Positions 9,605 to 17,002 of a stretch of DNA of 49,327 nt are shown one piece after another. Every line of letters starts with the position of its first letter. The first letter of the stretch is position 1. The position numbers were made by a program, and so were the translations under genes. Source of the DNA: CAZGNZ01 sp964527215 (GTDB lineage: Bacteria > Fidelibacterota > Marinisomatia > SCGC-AAA003-L08 > JACNLC01). Below the pieces are notes generated by a model that was given only the letters and a program-made list of their open reading frames with translations, was not told where the DNA came from and did no database searches. The DNA lies in assembly GCA_964527215.1 (NCBI GenBank), contig CAZGNZ010000034.1, positions 1 to 49,327 on the forward strand, written 5' to 3'.

Positions 9605-9816
9605 TGAGTTTCCCTTCAATTCAGCGCAACTGTCCTGTGTTCGGTTCAGCCGCATTTAGAACCCACGCCCTCGGGACATGGGTATGGCCAGAGGGCTTCG
9701 CCTTGTGTTAAATGTGTTAGAAATAAATAGCGGTGTTTCGCAGAAATCGCGGTCTGCGAGAAAGACAGTCGTTGCTCAAAGCCAATCAGGTTGGATAGTC
9801 AGATTTCAGTAAATTT

Positions 9817-11382
9817 TTAATTTACCTCACCATCCACAATCAGGTTCAGCATCTGAATAATATCAAGCACATTAATCAGCTCGTTGCCGTCGAAATCCGC
9901 AGCCCATTCCTGGCAGATATCAGGATCGGTAAAAATATTCAGAATAATGTTTGTGATCATGACGATGTCCAACACGTTGATTTCACCATCATCGTTCACG
10001 TCGCCGGGAGTTGCGAGATTGCCGCAGTTGGCTTCCCAGGCCAGCTGTACTGCCGTATTGGCATTCAGCCGACCCCAGCCGGATTGAATATCAAATCCGG
10101 GACCGTATAAATCATCACAGCTCTGATGCATGATTTCGCGCAGTTCCGGGAAGGTCAGAGTGGGGGTCACGGACAGAATCAGGGCTGCAACACCGGCACC
10201 GGCCGGGCAGGCGGACGATGTACCGTTAAAGGTATCGGTGTACCCGCCGGTATTGGTGATGGTGTGAATGCGTACGCCGGGGGTTAAAAATTCCAGATCT
10301 TCACCAAAATTGGCACCCCAGTAGTTTTCACCGTCGCAGGAATTGTAGCTTTTCAGTTCGTTGCAGGGTGACAGAGAGGCCACACCGATGCAGTTTTCAT
10401 ACTGTGCCGGGAAGGTCACGGGGTTGGAGGCAAAATTACCGGTTGCAGCCAGCACTGCCACATTCAGACTGGTGGCATAGTTAATGGCATTATTGCATGC
10501 CGCAACAAAATCACCGGCGGAGGAACCATACTGCAGACTCATGCTGATGACATTTGCGCCATTGTCGGCGGCCCATGTGATGCCGTTGGCCAGCTGAACC
10601 TGATCACCGGATCCGCTGTTGGAAAGTACCTTCACCGGGAGTATCATGGAATCCCAGGCGATTCCTGCCACACCGGTTCCGTTGTCTCCAGCTGCCGCCA
10701 CAATACCGGAGCATTGTGTGCCGTGGCCGTAGGCGTCATTGGTCTGATTATTATTATTGACTGAATTGTATCCTTCAAGAATGCGGCCTTCAAGCTCCAC
10801 ATGGGGATTGACGCCGGTGTCCAGCACTGCCACCACAATCTCACTGCTGCCGGTGGTGGTATCCCAGGCTTCATCCGTATCCATGTCGCAGTCCGGTGTC
10901 CCCACCTGACCGCCATTGTAATGGGATGCCTGACCGGTATTGTCATGTCCCCATTGAAGCGGATATGACGGATCATCGGGAACATAGGCAGGTGTGCCCT
11001 GTCGGTTGAAATCCACACGTTCAATGCCGGGAAGCTGCCGGATTTCATCTGCCATTTCACCAACGGCAACATCTTCCTCAAATGAGAGGACATAAAACTG
11101 ATGCAGTCCGAAATCACGATGGCGTTGAGTAAATTCTGTGATGCTGTAAAAAAATGGTGAAAGATCTGCACCCGCTGCACGGGTGACCGTCTGCTGGAGG
11201 TCCGGTAATTCTGCCAGCGTCAGCGGTGCTTCAAAGCCCAGTTCAGGCGCTGCATCTGAATCAAACTGAATGATGAGATGACGTGCTGACACCGGTGCTC
11301 CGTTCACTTCAGTCCAGGATTCCACAGGTGCAGCCAAAATGATGCAACCAGAAATGATGGCAAAAATCCAAAATCGTTTCAT
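9817..11382 (-). CDS. Exported S8 subtilase with dockerin-like tail (paralogue)
   Basis: A 521-residue secreted serine protease. Signal peptide about 1-21. Propeptide-like region to about 135 with APELGFEAPL, echoing the neighbouring paralogue. Catalytic Asp188 (AVLDTG), His220 (GHGTQ), oxyanion Asn316 (AATGN) and Ser389 (NGTSSACPAGAG). The dockerin-like module follows the catalytic domain directly (DVNDDGEINVLD from about 461, second loop DFDGNELINVLD), so the large beta region of the downstream paralogue is absent. The ATG at 11382 has AAGGGGAA about 8 nt upstream. The 212 bp between the two genes contain no gene and no convincing terminator. Duplication followed by loss or gain of the beta region is the simplest reading. 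Confidence 0.93.
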   Translation of the reverse strand: MKRFWIFAIISGCIILAAPVESWTEVNGAPVSARHLIIQFDSDAAPELGFEAPLTLAELPDLQQTVTRAAGADLSPFFYSITEFTQRHRDFGLHQFYVLSFEEDVAVGEMADEIRQLPGIERVDFNRQGTPAYVPDDPSYPLQWGHDNTGQASHYNGGQVGTPDCDMDTDEAWDTTTGSSEIVVAVLDTGVNPHVELEGRILEGYNSVNNNNQTNDAYGHGTQCSGIVAAAGDNGTGVAGIAWDSMILPVKVLSNSGSGDQVQLANGITWAADNGANVISMSLQYGSSAGDFVAACNNAINYATSLNVAVLAATGNFASNPVTFPAQYENCIGVASLSPCNELKSYNSCDGENYWGANFGEDLEFLTPGVRIHTITNTGGYTDTFNGTSSACPAGAGVAALILSVTPTLTFPELREIMHQSCDDLYGPGFDIQSGWGRLNANTAVQLAWEANCGNLATPGDVNDDGEINVLDIVMITNIILNIFTDPDICQEWAADFDGNELINVLDIIQMLNLIVDGEVN

Positions 11383-11446
11383 ATGAGATTCCCCTTCGTT
11401 GATAGAAATCAATTTCCAACCTTCGACACTACCAATCCAATGTGAT

Positions 11447-11459
11447 TTACACACTGTAA
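11447..11459. promoter_or_regulatory. Inverted repeat between divergent genes
   Basis: TTACA-CAC-TGTAA, perfect 5-bp arms, lies between the subtilase starting at 11382 (minus) and the small membrane peptide starting at 11549 (plus). Overlapping TGTGA at 11441-11445 resembles one half of a CRP-type site, but the other half is poor. Possible operator only. Confidence 0.25.
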
Positions 11460-11548
11460 CATCTTTTCATGCACTGAATCAGAGAAAAATGATACTTTGC
11501 TGCAAGAACCTGAAGCACGGAATCGTCTTGCTGATAAAAGGAGTACCA

Positions 11549-11635
11549 ATGTCATTATTTACTGCAAGAGATTTGAGGATTTTACTGACCGGAACCCTGG
11601 TTCTGTTTCTGGTAGCCATTGTCTATCTTTTCTGA
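11549..11635 (+). CDS. 28-residue single-helix membrane peptide
   Basis: The ATG at 11549 is preceded by AAAAGGAGTACCA, a near-ideal ribosome-binding site (AAGGAG, 7 nt spacing) and one of the strongest in the window. The peptide begins MSLFTARDLRILLTG and continues as a hydrophobic stretch of about 16 residues ending VAIVYLF, then TGA: one predicted transmembrane helix with a short charged N-terminus. It resembles in size and shape the small accessory subunits of membrane complexes (for example KdpF), but no partner complex is nearby and I do not recognise a family. It stands alone, divergent from the subtilase and convergent with trmH. The call rests on the ribosome-binding site and the coherent membrane-helix composition. 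Confidence 0.6.
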   Translation: MSLFTARDLRILLTGTLVLFLVAIVYLF

Positions 11636-11680
11636 CACTGCACTGATCAGGAACATCATAAACCACTGCCCTGCTTTCAT

Positions 11681-11714
11681 AAAAACCGCCCGTTGTCACT
11701 GCCAGTCTGCGGTT
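11681..11714 (-). terminator. Probable trmH terminator
   Basis: On the minus strand AACCGC (overlapping the trmH stop codon) pairs with GCGGTT, followed by TTTTT at 11685-11681. The 19-nt loop can fold further. Stem short, so moderate support. Confidence 0.4.
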
Positions 11715-12300
11715 ATCTTTCCAGCCACATTTCCCGTGTTTTTTTCAGCCAGACTTCATCAACCTGCGGATTGGGATACATCCCGGCCCGCATTCTCTGA
11801 CGGGATGCTTCATACAGGATCACCGCAGCCGCCACGGAAACATTCAGGCTTTGAATCATGCCGAACATCGGAATAAAAATATTCTGATCCGTTATTTCAA
11901 GAACAGGATCTGACATTCCACGGTGTTCATTTCCCAGAATGATGGCGGACGGAAGCGTCCAGTCCACGTCATACAATGATACAGCCTCCCGGCTGAGGTG
12001 AGTGCCGTAGACGGTCATCCCCTGCCCCTTCAGTGCGTCGACCAGTTCGCCCGGAGTCCGATGTTCCTGCCGGTCGGTCCATTTGAGAGCGGATGCAGAG
12101 GTCTTGTAGTGAAATTTGGGAAACCGCTCCACGTCATAATACAGGTGAACCTGCCGAATACCGACAGCATCGCAGGTACGGAGAACTGCACTGACGTTGT
12201 GCGGGTCATGAATATTTTCGCAAACAACGGTGAGATCCGGCTGTTTGTTTTCCAGCACATTCGTTACGCGCTGAATTCGGGCGGTGGTTCGCTGAGACAT
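11713..12300 (-). CDS. trmH: tRNA (guanosine(18)-2'-O)-methyltransferase
   Basis: A 195-residue SPOUT methyltransferase expected to methylate the 2'-OH of G18 in the tRNA D-loop using S-adenosylmethionine; cytoplasmic. The three SpoU motifs are clear: ENIHDPHNVSAVLRTCDAVG near 28-47, IILGNEHRGMS near 120, and IPMFGMIQSLNVSVAAAVIL near 142. A basic C-terminal helix (RQRMRAGMY) follows, as in TrmH. AGGAG lies about 12 nt before the ATG. It stands as a single-gene unit and is one of at least three tRNA-modification proteins in the window. Length and motif set fit TrmH better than the longer RlmB-type enzymes. Confidence 0.93.
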   Translation of the reverse strand: MSQRTTARIQRVTNVLENKQPDLTVVCENIHDPHNVSAVLRTCDAVGIRQVHLYYDVERFPKFHYKTSASALKWTDRQEHRTPGELVDALKGQGMTVYGTHLSREAVSLYDVDWTLPSAIILGNEHRGMSDPVLEITDQNIFIPMFGMIQSLNVSVAAAVILYEASRQRMRAGMYPNPQVDEVWLKKTREMWLER

Positions 12301-12793
12301 TTTGAACTGATTCTCCTAATTTTTATTGAGCAAATTTAGCCTGAATTATATTGCTGTTTCTGCATCCAGCCCGCATATTTCACGTGAATATCTATGCGTA
12401 AATTGCTTCGCATTTGTCAGACGATGAAATATCCGGGTTAGCGTATACATCCGTAATCATCTTCCAACCATGACAAAAATGACGGCTGAATGAATGAGAT
12501 CAATAACACAGTCAACCCGAAAATTCTATATCACTTTCAACCTGCCGGAACAAAATCTGAAACGATGGGTTGGGCCGTTGCTGAATAATCGAATCACTGC
12601 CATTCAGCATCCCTGATATCTCTCCATCCTTCTGAGGGATTCAGGGACTGGCAATTATAAATTGTTACGGTTGAAAATTTTAACTCTTTTACGGAGTCAT
12701 ATACCCCAGACTGCTACGATGTAATCGATCTGCTGAATTCAGGTTCTGCAGAATTCAATGTCATCAACGTCATCATTCCAGTGAGGAGTAAAA
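12301..12793. other. Intergenic region between trmH and the PAP2 gene
   Basis: Nearly 500 bp between divergent genes. It contains a short dispersed repeat at 12369-12425 that recurs inverted near 27601. A 40-codon frame runs from an ATG at 12494 to a TGA at 12616; it has reasonable amino-acid composition (STRKFYITFNLPEQNLKRW inside) but no ribosome-binding site, so I do not call it a gene. The ribosome-binding site of the PAP2 gene (GAGGAG) lies at the right end. Confidence 0.6.
12369..12425 (+). repeat. Short dispersed repeat, copy 1 (inverted partner at 27601)
   Basis: CCCGCATATTTCAC, then GAATATCTATGCGTAAA, TTGCTTCGCATTT and AGACG. The reverse complement of 27601-27656 reads the same with a few changes, including GGATATCTATGTGTAAAA and TGCTTTGCATTT. 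About 55 bp shared, in inverted orientation 15 kb apart. Confidence 0.7.
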
Positions 12794-13657
12794 ATGCTGC
12801 AGTCTGTTGTTATTCTCATTGCGCTTGCAAACTGCTTGTGGGCCGGCGATTCAATATCCTTTCTTAACTCACGCTCCGCGTCCAGTGCCGTTATTCCCGT
12901 CCGGATTTCGTCCAGTCTGCCTCTGAGCAGCGGCATGTACTGGAATTCCATGCTCAGCCACATAGTGGATCTCAGCGGTGCTCCTGCCGCATGGTCCATG
13001 AAGGACTGGAAAACCGCCGCCGGCATTTTGAGTCTGGCCGGATTTGCCTATCATTATGATGATGAAATCGCCTACACGGTACAGACCGTAAAAACCCAAA
13101 CCAGCAACCGTATCGGCATGTACGCCGAACCGTTCGGCAACAAGAAAATTCTGGTTCCCATGCTGTCTGCCATGTACATCGGCGGAATATTTCGCCAGAG
13201 CCCCCATCTGCAGAAAACCGCCCTGACCGCGATGGAGAGTTTTCTGATAACCAATATGATAACGGCAATACTAAAAAGGACCACCGGCCGAATTCGTCCA
13301 TACTGCAAGCTGGGGCATGAGATGTGGACAGGGGCCAGTGCAGAAGGATACCGTCAGTCATTCCCGTCCGGGCATACTGCCTATGCATTTTCCGTGGCGA
13401 CAGTATTTGCAACAGAGTTCAGCGATGTTCCGCTGGTACCGTGGATTTCGTATGGTGTTGCCGGACTCGTCGGGCTTTCCCGCATGAACAGCAATGTTCA
13501 CTGGTCATCGGATGTATTGTGCGGTGCAGCATTGGGATATTTTATCGGGAAGGCGGTGACGCGCTTCAATCGTGACAAACAGTTTGATTTTCTCAGCATC
13601 ATCCCGCGCCTGAATACCTGTGGGGTGGGGGTGGATTTCAGTTATTCAATCCGGTAA
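12794..13657 (+). CDS. Exported PAP2-family phosphatase
   Basis: A 287-residue protein of the PAP2/haloperoxidase superfamily, likely a lipid-phosphate phosphatase of the cell envelope. A signal peptide is visible (about 1-17, ALANCLWA before GDS). All three catalytic motifs are present: K161xxxxxxR168P169 (KRTTGRIRP), PSGH at 191-194 with the nucleophile-activating His, and SRxxxxxHxxxD at 229-240 (SRMNSNVHWSSD). Hydrophobic helices flank the motifs. GAGGAG lies about 7 nt before the ATG. The last 25 residues, ending DFSYSIR, have a beta-strand character with a terminal aromatic-x-x-x motif. It is a single-gene unit followed by a repeat cluster. Substrate, for example undecaprenyl pyrophosphate or phosphatidate, cannot be assigned. 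Confidence 0.92.
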   Translation: MLQSVVILIALANCLWAGDSISFLNSRSASSAVIPVRISSSLPLSSGMYWNSMLSHIVDLSGAPAAWSMKDWKTAAGILSLAGFAYHYDDEIAYTVQTVKTQTSNRIGMYAEPFGNKKILVPMLSAMYIGGIFRQSPHLQKTALTAMESFLITNMITAILKRTTGRIRPYCKLGHEMWTGASAEGYRQSFPSGHTAYAFSVATVFATEFSDVPLVPWISYGVAGLVGLSRMNSNVHWSSDVLCGAALGYFIGKAVTRFNRDKQFDFLSIIPRLNTCGVGVDFSYSIR

Positions 13658-13731
13658 CAACCTGATTGTCATGACGGATGAACTGGATGCTGAAGCAGTT
13701 ATACTCAACGACTTACCGACTCAACCACTTG

Positions 13732-13978
13732 ACTGCACCCTGTCAGCGAAACCAGACTTAACCAATACACCGTTTCACCATTATACCAACTTTACGATTT
13801 CGCCGAACATAAGATCACCCATCCCAAACCCCCACCACTCCCGGGGAAATAGCCGGGTGGCATAGGATTCAGGATGCAGCGATCCCAAGTCCCAAGGCAG
13901 TCATTCACCTGAGGTAATCCAACCTATTCGAGCACTCATCTGTATTTATATCTATGCATCCTGAACCGCAATCCGGAC
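13732..13978 (+). repeat. 247-bp direct repeat, copy 1
   Basis: Matches 14122-14368 at a constant 390-bp offset. A few mismatches occur in the first 25 bases; from about 13756 to 13978 I see none. This near-identity suggests a recent duplication or ongoing gene conversion. Confidence 0.9.
13868..13965 (-). repeat. Inverted-arm unit, copy C
   Basis: TTCAGGATGCA at 13868-13878 and TGCATCCTGAA at 13955-13965, 76 nt apart. Oriented by its CCGGATTGCGG flank the unit reads on the minus strand. The interior is closely similar to copies D and E (contains ACAGATGAGTGCTCGAA). Confidence 0.85.
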
Positions 13979-14121
13979 GGCGATCGACGGGGAACTGAAA
14001 CTTGAAATCTGAAACTGGAAACCTGAAGCTGGGTGTTCAAAGAGCTGAACATAGTCAATTGCCAACTCAACATCATCTGGAAGGGAAGCCCAACTCAACG
14101 ACTCAACCAAACGGCTGTACA

Positions 14122-14368
14122 ACTGCACCCTGCCATCGAAGTCAGACTTAACCAATACACCGTTTCACCATTATACCAACTTTACGATTTCGCCGAACAT
14201 AAGATCACCCATCCCAAACCCCCACCACTCCCGGGGAAATAGCCGGGTGGCATAGGATTCAGGATGCAGCGATCCCAAGTCCCAAGGCAGTCATTCACCT
14301 GAGGTAATCCAACCTATTCGAGCACTCATCTGTATTTATATCTATGCATCCTGAACCGCAATCCGGAC
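14122..14368 (+). repeat. 247-bp direct repeat, copy 2
   Basis: Second copy of 13732-13978, including the same inverted-arm unit, the CCCCGGGAGTGG-type tract (read on the minus strand) and the distal block. Confidence 0.9.
14258..14355 (-). repeat. Inverted-arm unit, copy D
   Basis: Identical to copy C, lying inside the second 247-bp direct repeat: arms at 14258-14268 and 14345-14355, with the same flank CCGGATTGCGG read on the minus strand. Confidence 0.85.
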
Positions 14369-14541
14369 AGGGTTCGGCAGTAAATGGTTAATAGCATATT
14401 GGTTATTGGTGATCACTGGCTGTTCCCGGTTGATTACTGGGTACTGAATACTGACAACAACTCAACAGCACCATGCCGGCAAGCACTACTCAACCAATAT
14501 ACCATTACACCAATAACTACCCTGAAAACCCGACCACATAA

Positions 14542-14579
14542 ATGAAAGCCGGCGCTTCATGCGAAACACCGGCTTTCAT
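14542..14579 (-). terminator. Terminator of the porin-amt operon
   Basis: ATGAAAGCCGG (14542-14552) and CCGGCTTTCAT (14569-14579) form a perfect 11-bp stem with a 16-nt loop. Read on the minus strand it is followed by TTATGTGG, a weak T-tract. It lies 82 bp beyond the amt stop codon and marks the border with the repeat cluster. Confidence 0.65.
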
Positions 14580-14661
14580 GTTTAAGTATAAGTGGCTTGG
14601 ATACTTATATTTATGTTTTTTTCGGAATACCTGTGTGTTGTATTACTATCTGGAGCACAGA

Positions 14662-15882
14662 TTACAGTTCTTCGTAGGCTATTTCACCGTGCAGGGAATC
14701 ATCCAGTCCGGCTTCCTCTTCCTGCGGTGTCACTTTCACCGGTGTGATAAAGTCGATAACCTTCAGCATCACCCAGGTGAACACAAAACAGTAGAGCCCC
14801 ACGCCCAAAACGGAGATTGTTTCCACCAAAAAGAACTTCATTCCGCCGCCGGTAAACAGACCATTCACCGTTACCATGGGATTTACCGCACTGGTGGCAA
14901 ACATGCCCAGCATAATTACTCCAATTATACCTCCGACACCGTGAACGCCCCACACATCCAACGCATCATCCCATTCGAGTTTGTTCTTCATGGCAACGGC
15001 AAAGTAGCAGATGATGCCTGCCGCAATGCCAATAACCATGGCATGGAACGGTTTGACGAATCCTGCCGCAGGTGTTATGGTTGCCAGTCCGGCCACAGCA
15101 CCGGTAAGTAATCCGACAAATTTGGGTTTTTTCTCCAGCACCCATGCCAGAATCAGCCAGGTGATAGCGGCAAAGGACGCAGCCACATCCGTATTCAGGA
15201 AGGCAATGGCGGTGATATTGTCGACCTGCAATTCGCTGCCGGCATTAAATCCGTACCAGCCGAACCACAGCAGCCCGGTGCCCAGGGCAACCAGCGGAAT
15301 ACTGTGGGGACCGCGATCGGCGATTTTCCGTTTGCCGACATAAAAAACTGACGCAAGAGCAGCCATCCCGGCACTGGCATGAACCACGATGCCGCCGGCA
15401 AAATCAAGGACTCCCCATTCGGCCAGCAGTCCGCCGCCCCAGACCATGTGCACCAGCGGAAAATACACCAGGAACAGCCAGAGAGTCAGAAACAGCATAT
15501 AGGCCGGGAAACGCACGCGGTTTGTGAACGCGCCCGTAATCAGTGCGGGAGTGATGATGGCAAACATCATCTGATACACTACAAATACATACAGGGGAAT
15601 GGCATTGTTACCGGTAAAGACATCGTTCAGGGAAGTCCCTGCAAGGAATGCCAGATCCAGATTCCCAATAATTGCTCCTTCTCCGCCACTGAAGCAGAGG
15701 GAGTAACCCACGGCAAACCAGATTACCGTGGTCCAGCCCAGTGACACAAAACTCTGTATCATAATGGCCAGTACGTTTTTTCGACCAACCAGACCGCCAT
15801 AAAAAAAGGCCAGTCCGGGCGTCATCAGCATTACAAGACTGGTGGCAACCAGCATAAATCCAGTAGAGCCGGTATCAATCAT
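14662..15882 (-). CDS. amt: Ammonium transporter Amt
   Basis: A 406-residue inner-membrane ammonium channel with about eleven transmembrane helices. Recognised by TPGLAFFYGGLVGRKNVL near the N-terminus, the DFAGGIVVHASAG block with Asp160 and pore His168, WYGFNAGS near 209, and the second pore histidine His314 in VWGVHGVGG. The acidic cytoplasmic tail (TPQEEEAGLDDSLHGE) is short. The ATG at 15882 is chosen because GGAG lies about 7 nt upstream; a TTG at 15900 would add six residues. It is the second gene of an operon, 42 bp after the outer-membrane protein gene. No glnK/glnB gene, the usual partner, is adjacent. The divergent LytTR regulator is a candidate controller, which is inference. Confidence 0.96.
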   Translation of the reverse strand: MIDTGSTGFMLVATSLVMLMTPGLAFFYGGLVGRKNVLAIMIQSFVSLGWTTVIWFAVGYSLCFSGGEGAIIGNLDLAFLAGTSLNDVFTGNNAIPLYVFVVYQMMFAIITPALITGAFTNRVRFPAYMLFLTLWLFLVYFPLVHMVWGGGLLAEWGVLDFAGGIVVHASAGMAALASVFYVGKRKIADRGPHSIPLVALGTGLLWFGWYGFNAGSELQVDNITAIAFLNTDVAASFAAITWLILAWVLEKKPKFVGLLTGAVAGLATITPAAGFVKPFHAMVIGIAAGIICYFAVAMKNKLEWDDALDVWGVHGVGGIIGVIMLGMFATSAVNPMVTVNGLFTGGGMKFFLVETISVLGVGLYCFVFTWVMLKVIDFITPVKVTPQEEEAGLDDSLHGEIAYEEL

Positions 15883-15924
15883 AATATCTCCAATTCTCAA
15901 TATTTATTCGATTAATGAAATGTA

Positions 15925-16683
15925 TTAAAGTGAAAAACCGAAGGTCAAAAAACTGACGTCGGTATTGGGATTCACAATCCAGGAGACGAAAACCGGGAGA
16001 GCAAACTGGTCTGTGACCGGGATGGTCCGGCTTGCCGTAAGCCCCACATTGATCAGTTCAAATTCTTCGGCTCCGTAATAATCCGGATTATCCTCACTGC
16101 CGGCGGCCGCCCCCAGAAACAGATCCATGGCAGTGTTACCGATCATGCGGGAATGGTCCAGTTGGAAGTACACATTGTCTCCCTCATCATTATGGATATT
16201 CATGTAGGCGCTGAGGTTGACGGGCAGGGCTTCGGGACCGGAAAAAGTCCCACCGATCTCAACGATATGCGCACCGGCACCGTCTTCATCATCATAATTA
16301 TTGAAATTGCTGAACTCAACTCCGGCATGAGGAAAGTAATAATCGGTGATTATTGCGCTGAGCGACATACCTGAACCGAATTCGAATCCATATTCCGCCC
16401 AGAAATCAACTTCCTGACTCAGGGCATAGTCGCATTCGTCGCCGGTTACTTTTGATAATGCGGAAGAACCCCAGAGGCCGAATCCAAGGTTTTCGTATTC
16501 AAAGGTTATTGCCGGCTGGATATTGGCTGCGTCATTTACCGGGATCCCGCGCCAGACATATCGGCTGACAAAATCCGCAGATACGGACACATCCATGCCG
16601 TCACCCGCCCAGAGACAGCTGAACAGCTGACTCATGAGCAGCAGCACTGATAAATATGTAATGAAGTTTTTTGATCGTTTCAT
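15925..16683 (-). CDS. Outer-membrane beta-barrel protein (TorF-like putative porin)
   Basis: A 252-residue exported protein. The signal peptide (about 1-27, ending CLWA before GDG) is followed by DVSVSADFVSRYVWRGIPVN, the opening typical of the TorF/Gcw_chp family of putative porins, then alternating aromatic beta-strands, ending in an LTFGFSL-type C-terminal strand. The ATG at 16683 has AAAGGAAA about 8 nt upstream; the longer frame to 16764 lacks one. The gene lies directly upstream of amt, and as I recall this family is often found beside amt/glnK. That suggests a role in bringing ammonium or small nitrogen compounds across the outer membrane, which is inference. Confidence 0.85.
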   Translation of the reverse strand: MKRSKNFITYLSVLLLMSQLFSCLWAGDGMDVSVSADFVSRYVWRGIPVNDAANIQPAITFEYENLGFGLWGSSALSKVTGDECDYALSQEVDFWAEYGFEFGSGMSLSAIITDYYFPHAGVEFSNFNNYDDEDGAGAHIVEIGGTFSGPEALPVNLSAYMNIHNDEGDNVYFQLDHSRMIGNTAMDLFLGAAAGSEDNPDYYGAEEFELINVGLTASRTIPVTDQFALPVFVSWIVNPNTDVSFLTFGFSL

Positions 16684-17002
16684 TGCTTTCCTTTCGATGT
16701 GTTGCAGAATTATTCCAAATCTTTGACGAGCAGCCCGGATTACGGGCAATTGATGCATCATCACAGATGAAAATTAGGAATTACAATCAGACTCCCGAGT
16801 CGGATATTCAACCAGCGCGACAATTTTGTCGTAAACGCAGTTCCCTTCCGGGAAATTGCCGGGTAATTCGAAATATGGAATCAAACCTGTGCAGGTTTCC
16901 CACCTGAATTGGTACAACAATCTGTTTTCTGCATGGAAAAGTTGATCGTAGTTTTAGCCTTCAGCAGGAAGATATCCCTACACAATGAGTATAGAAATTT
17001 AA
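16684..17002. promoter_or_regulatory. Divergent promoter region of porin-amt and the LytTR gene
   Basis: A 319-bp intergenic stretch without a gene. It holds two inverted repeats with 2-bp centres: CGACAA-TT-TTGTCG at 16818-16831 and AAACCTG-TG-CAGGTTT at 16883-16898, plus a weaker TTCCC/GGGAA pair near 16850. AAAGTTGAT at 16938-16946 fits the nine-base LytTR half-site consensus, but the second GTT is only 10 bp away, not the usual 21-22 bp period. These are candidate operator sites for either transcription unit. Confidence 0.45.

Larger units (their letters stand above)
13658..14541. other. Second gene-free repeat cluster
   Basis: Nearly 900 bp with no supported gene, built from two direct copies of a 247-bp segment 390 bp apart plus related AT-rich runs (TTATTGGT, ACCATTATACCA). 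Its inverted-arm units are the same family as those in 1-1116 but in the opposite orientation, so the two clusters form a large inverted pair around the 12.5-kb segment carrying the three subtilases, uvrA, trmH and the PAP2 gene. Confidence 0.8.

Noticed and set aside
9667..9696. GCCCTC/GAGGGC pairing between the tandem subtilases as a terminator
   Set aside because: Only 6 bp with an 18-nt loop and no T-run on the minus strand.
11441..11456. CRP site upstream of the 28-residue peptide
   Set aside because: One half (TGTGA) is good but the other half does not match; only the symmetric TTACA/TGTAA pair is reported, at low confidence.
12494..12616. 40-codon frame upstream of the PAP2 gene
   Set aside because: Plausible amino-acid composition, but no ribosome-binding site and no independent support; left as a remark in the intergenic entry.
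14542..15111. 189-codon plus-strand frame
   Set aside because: His- and Cys-rich shadow of the 3' part of amt and its terminator.
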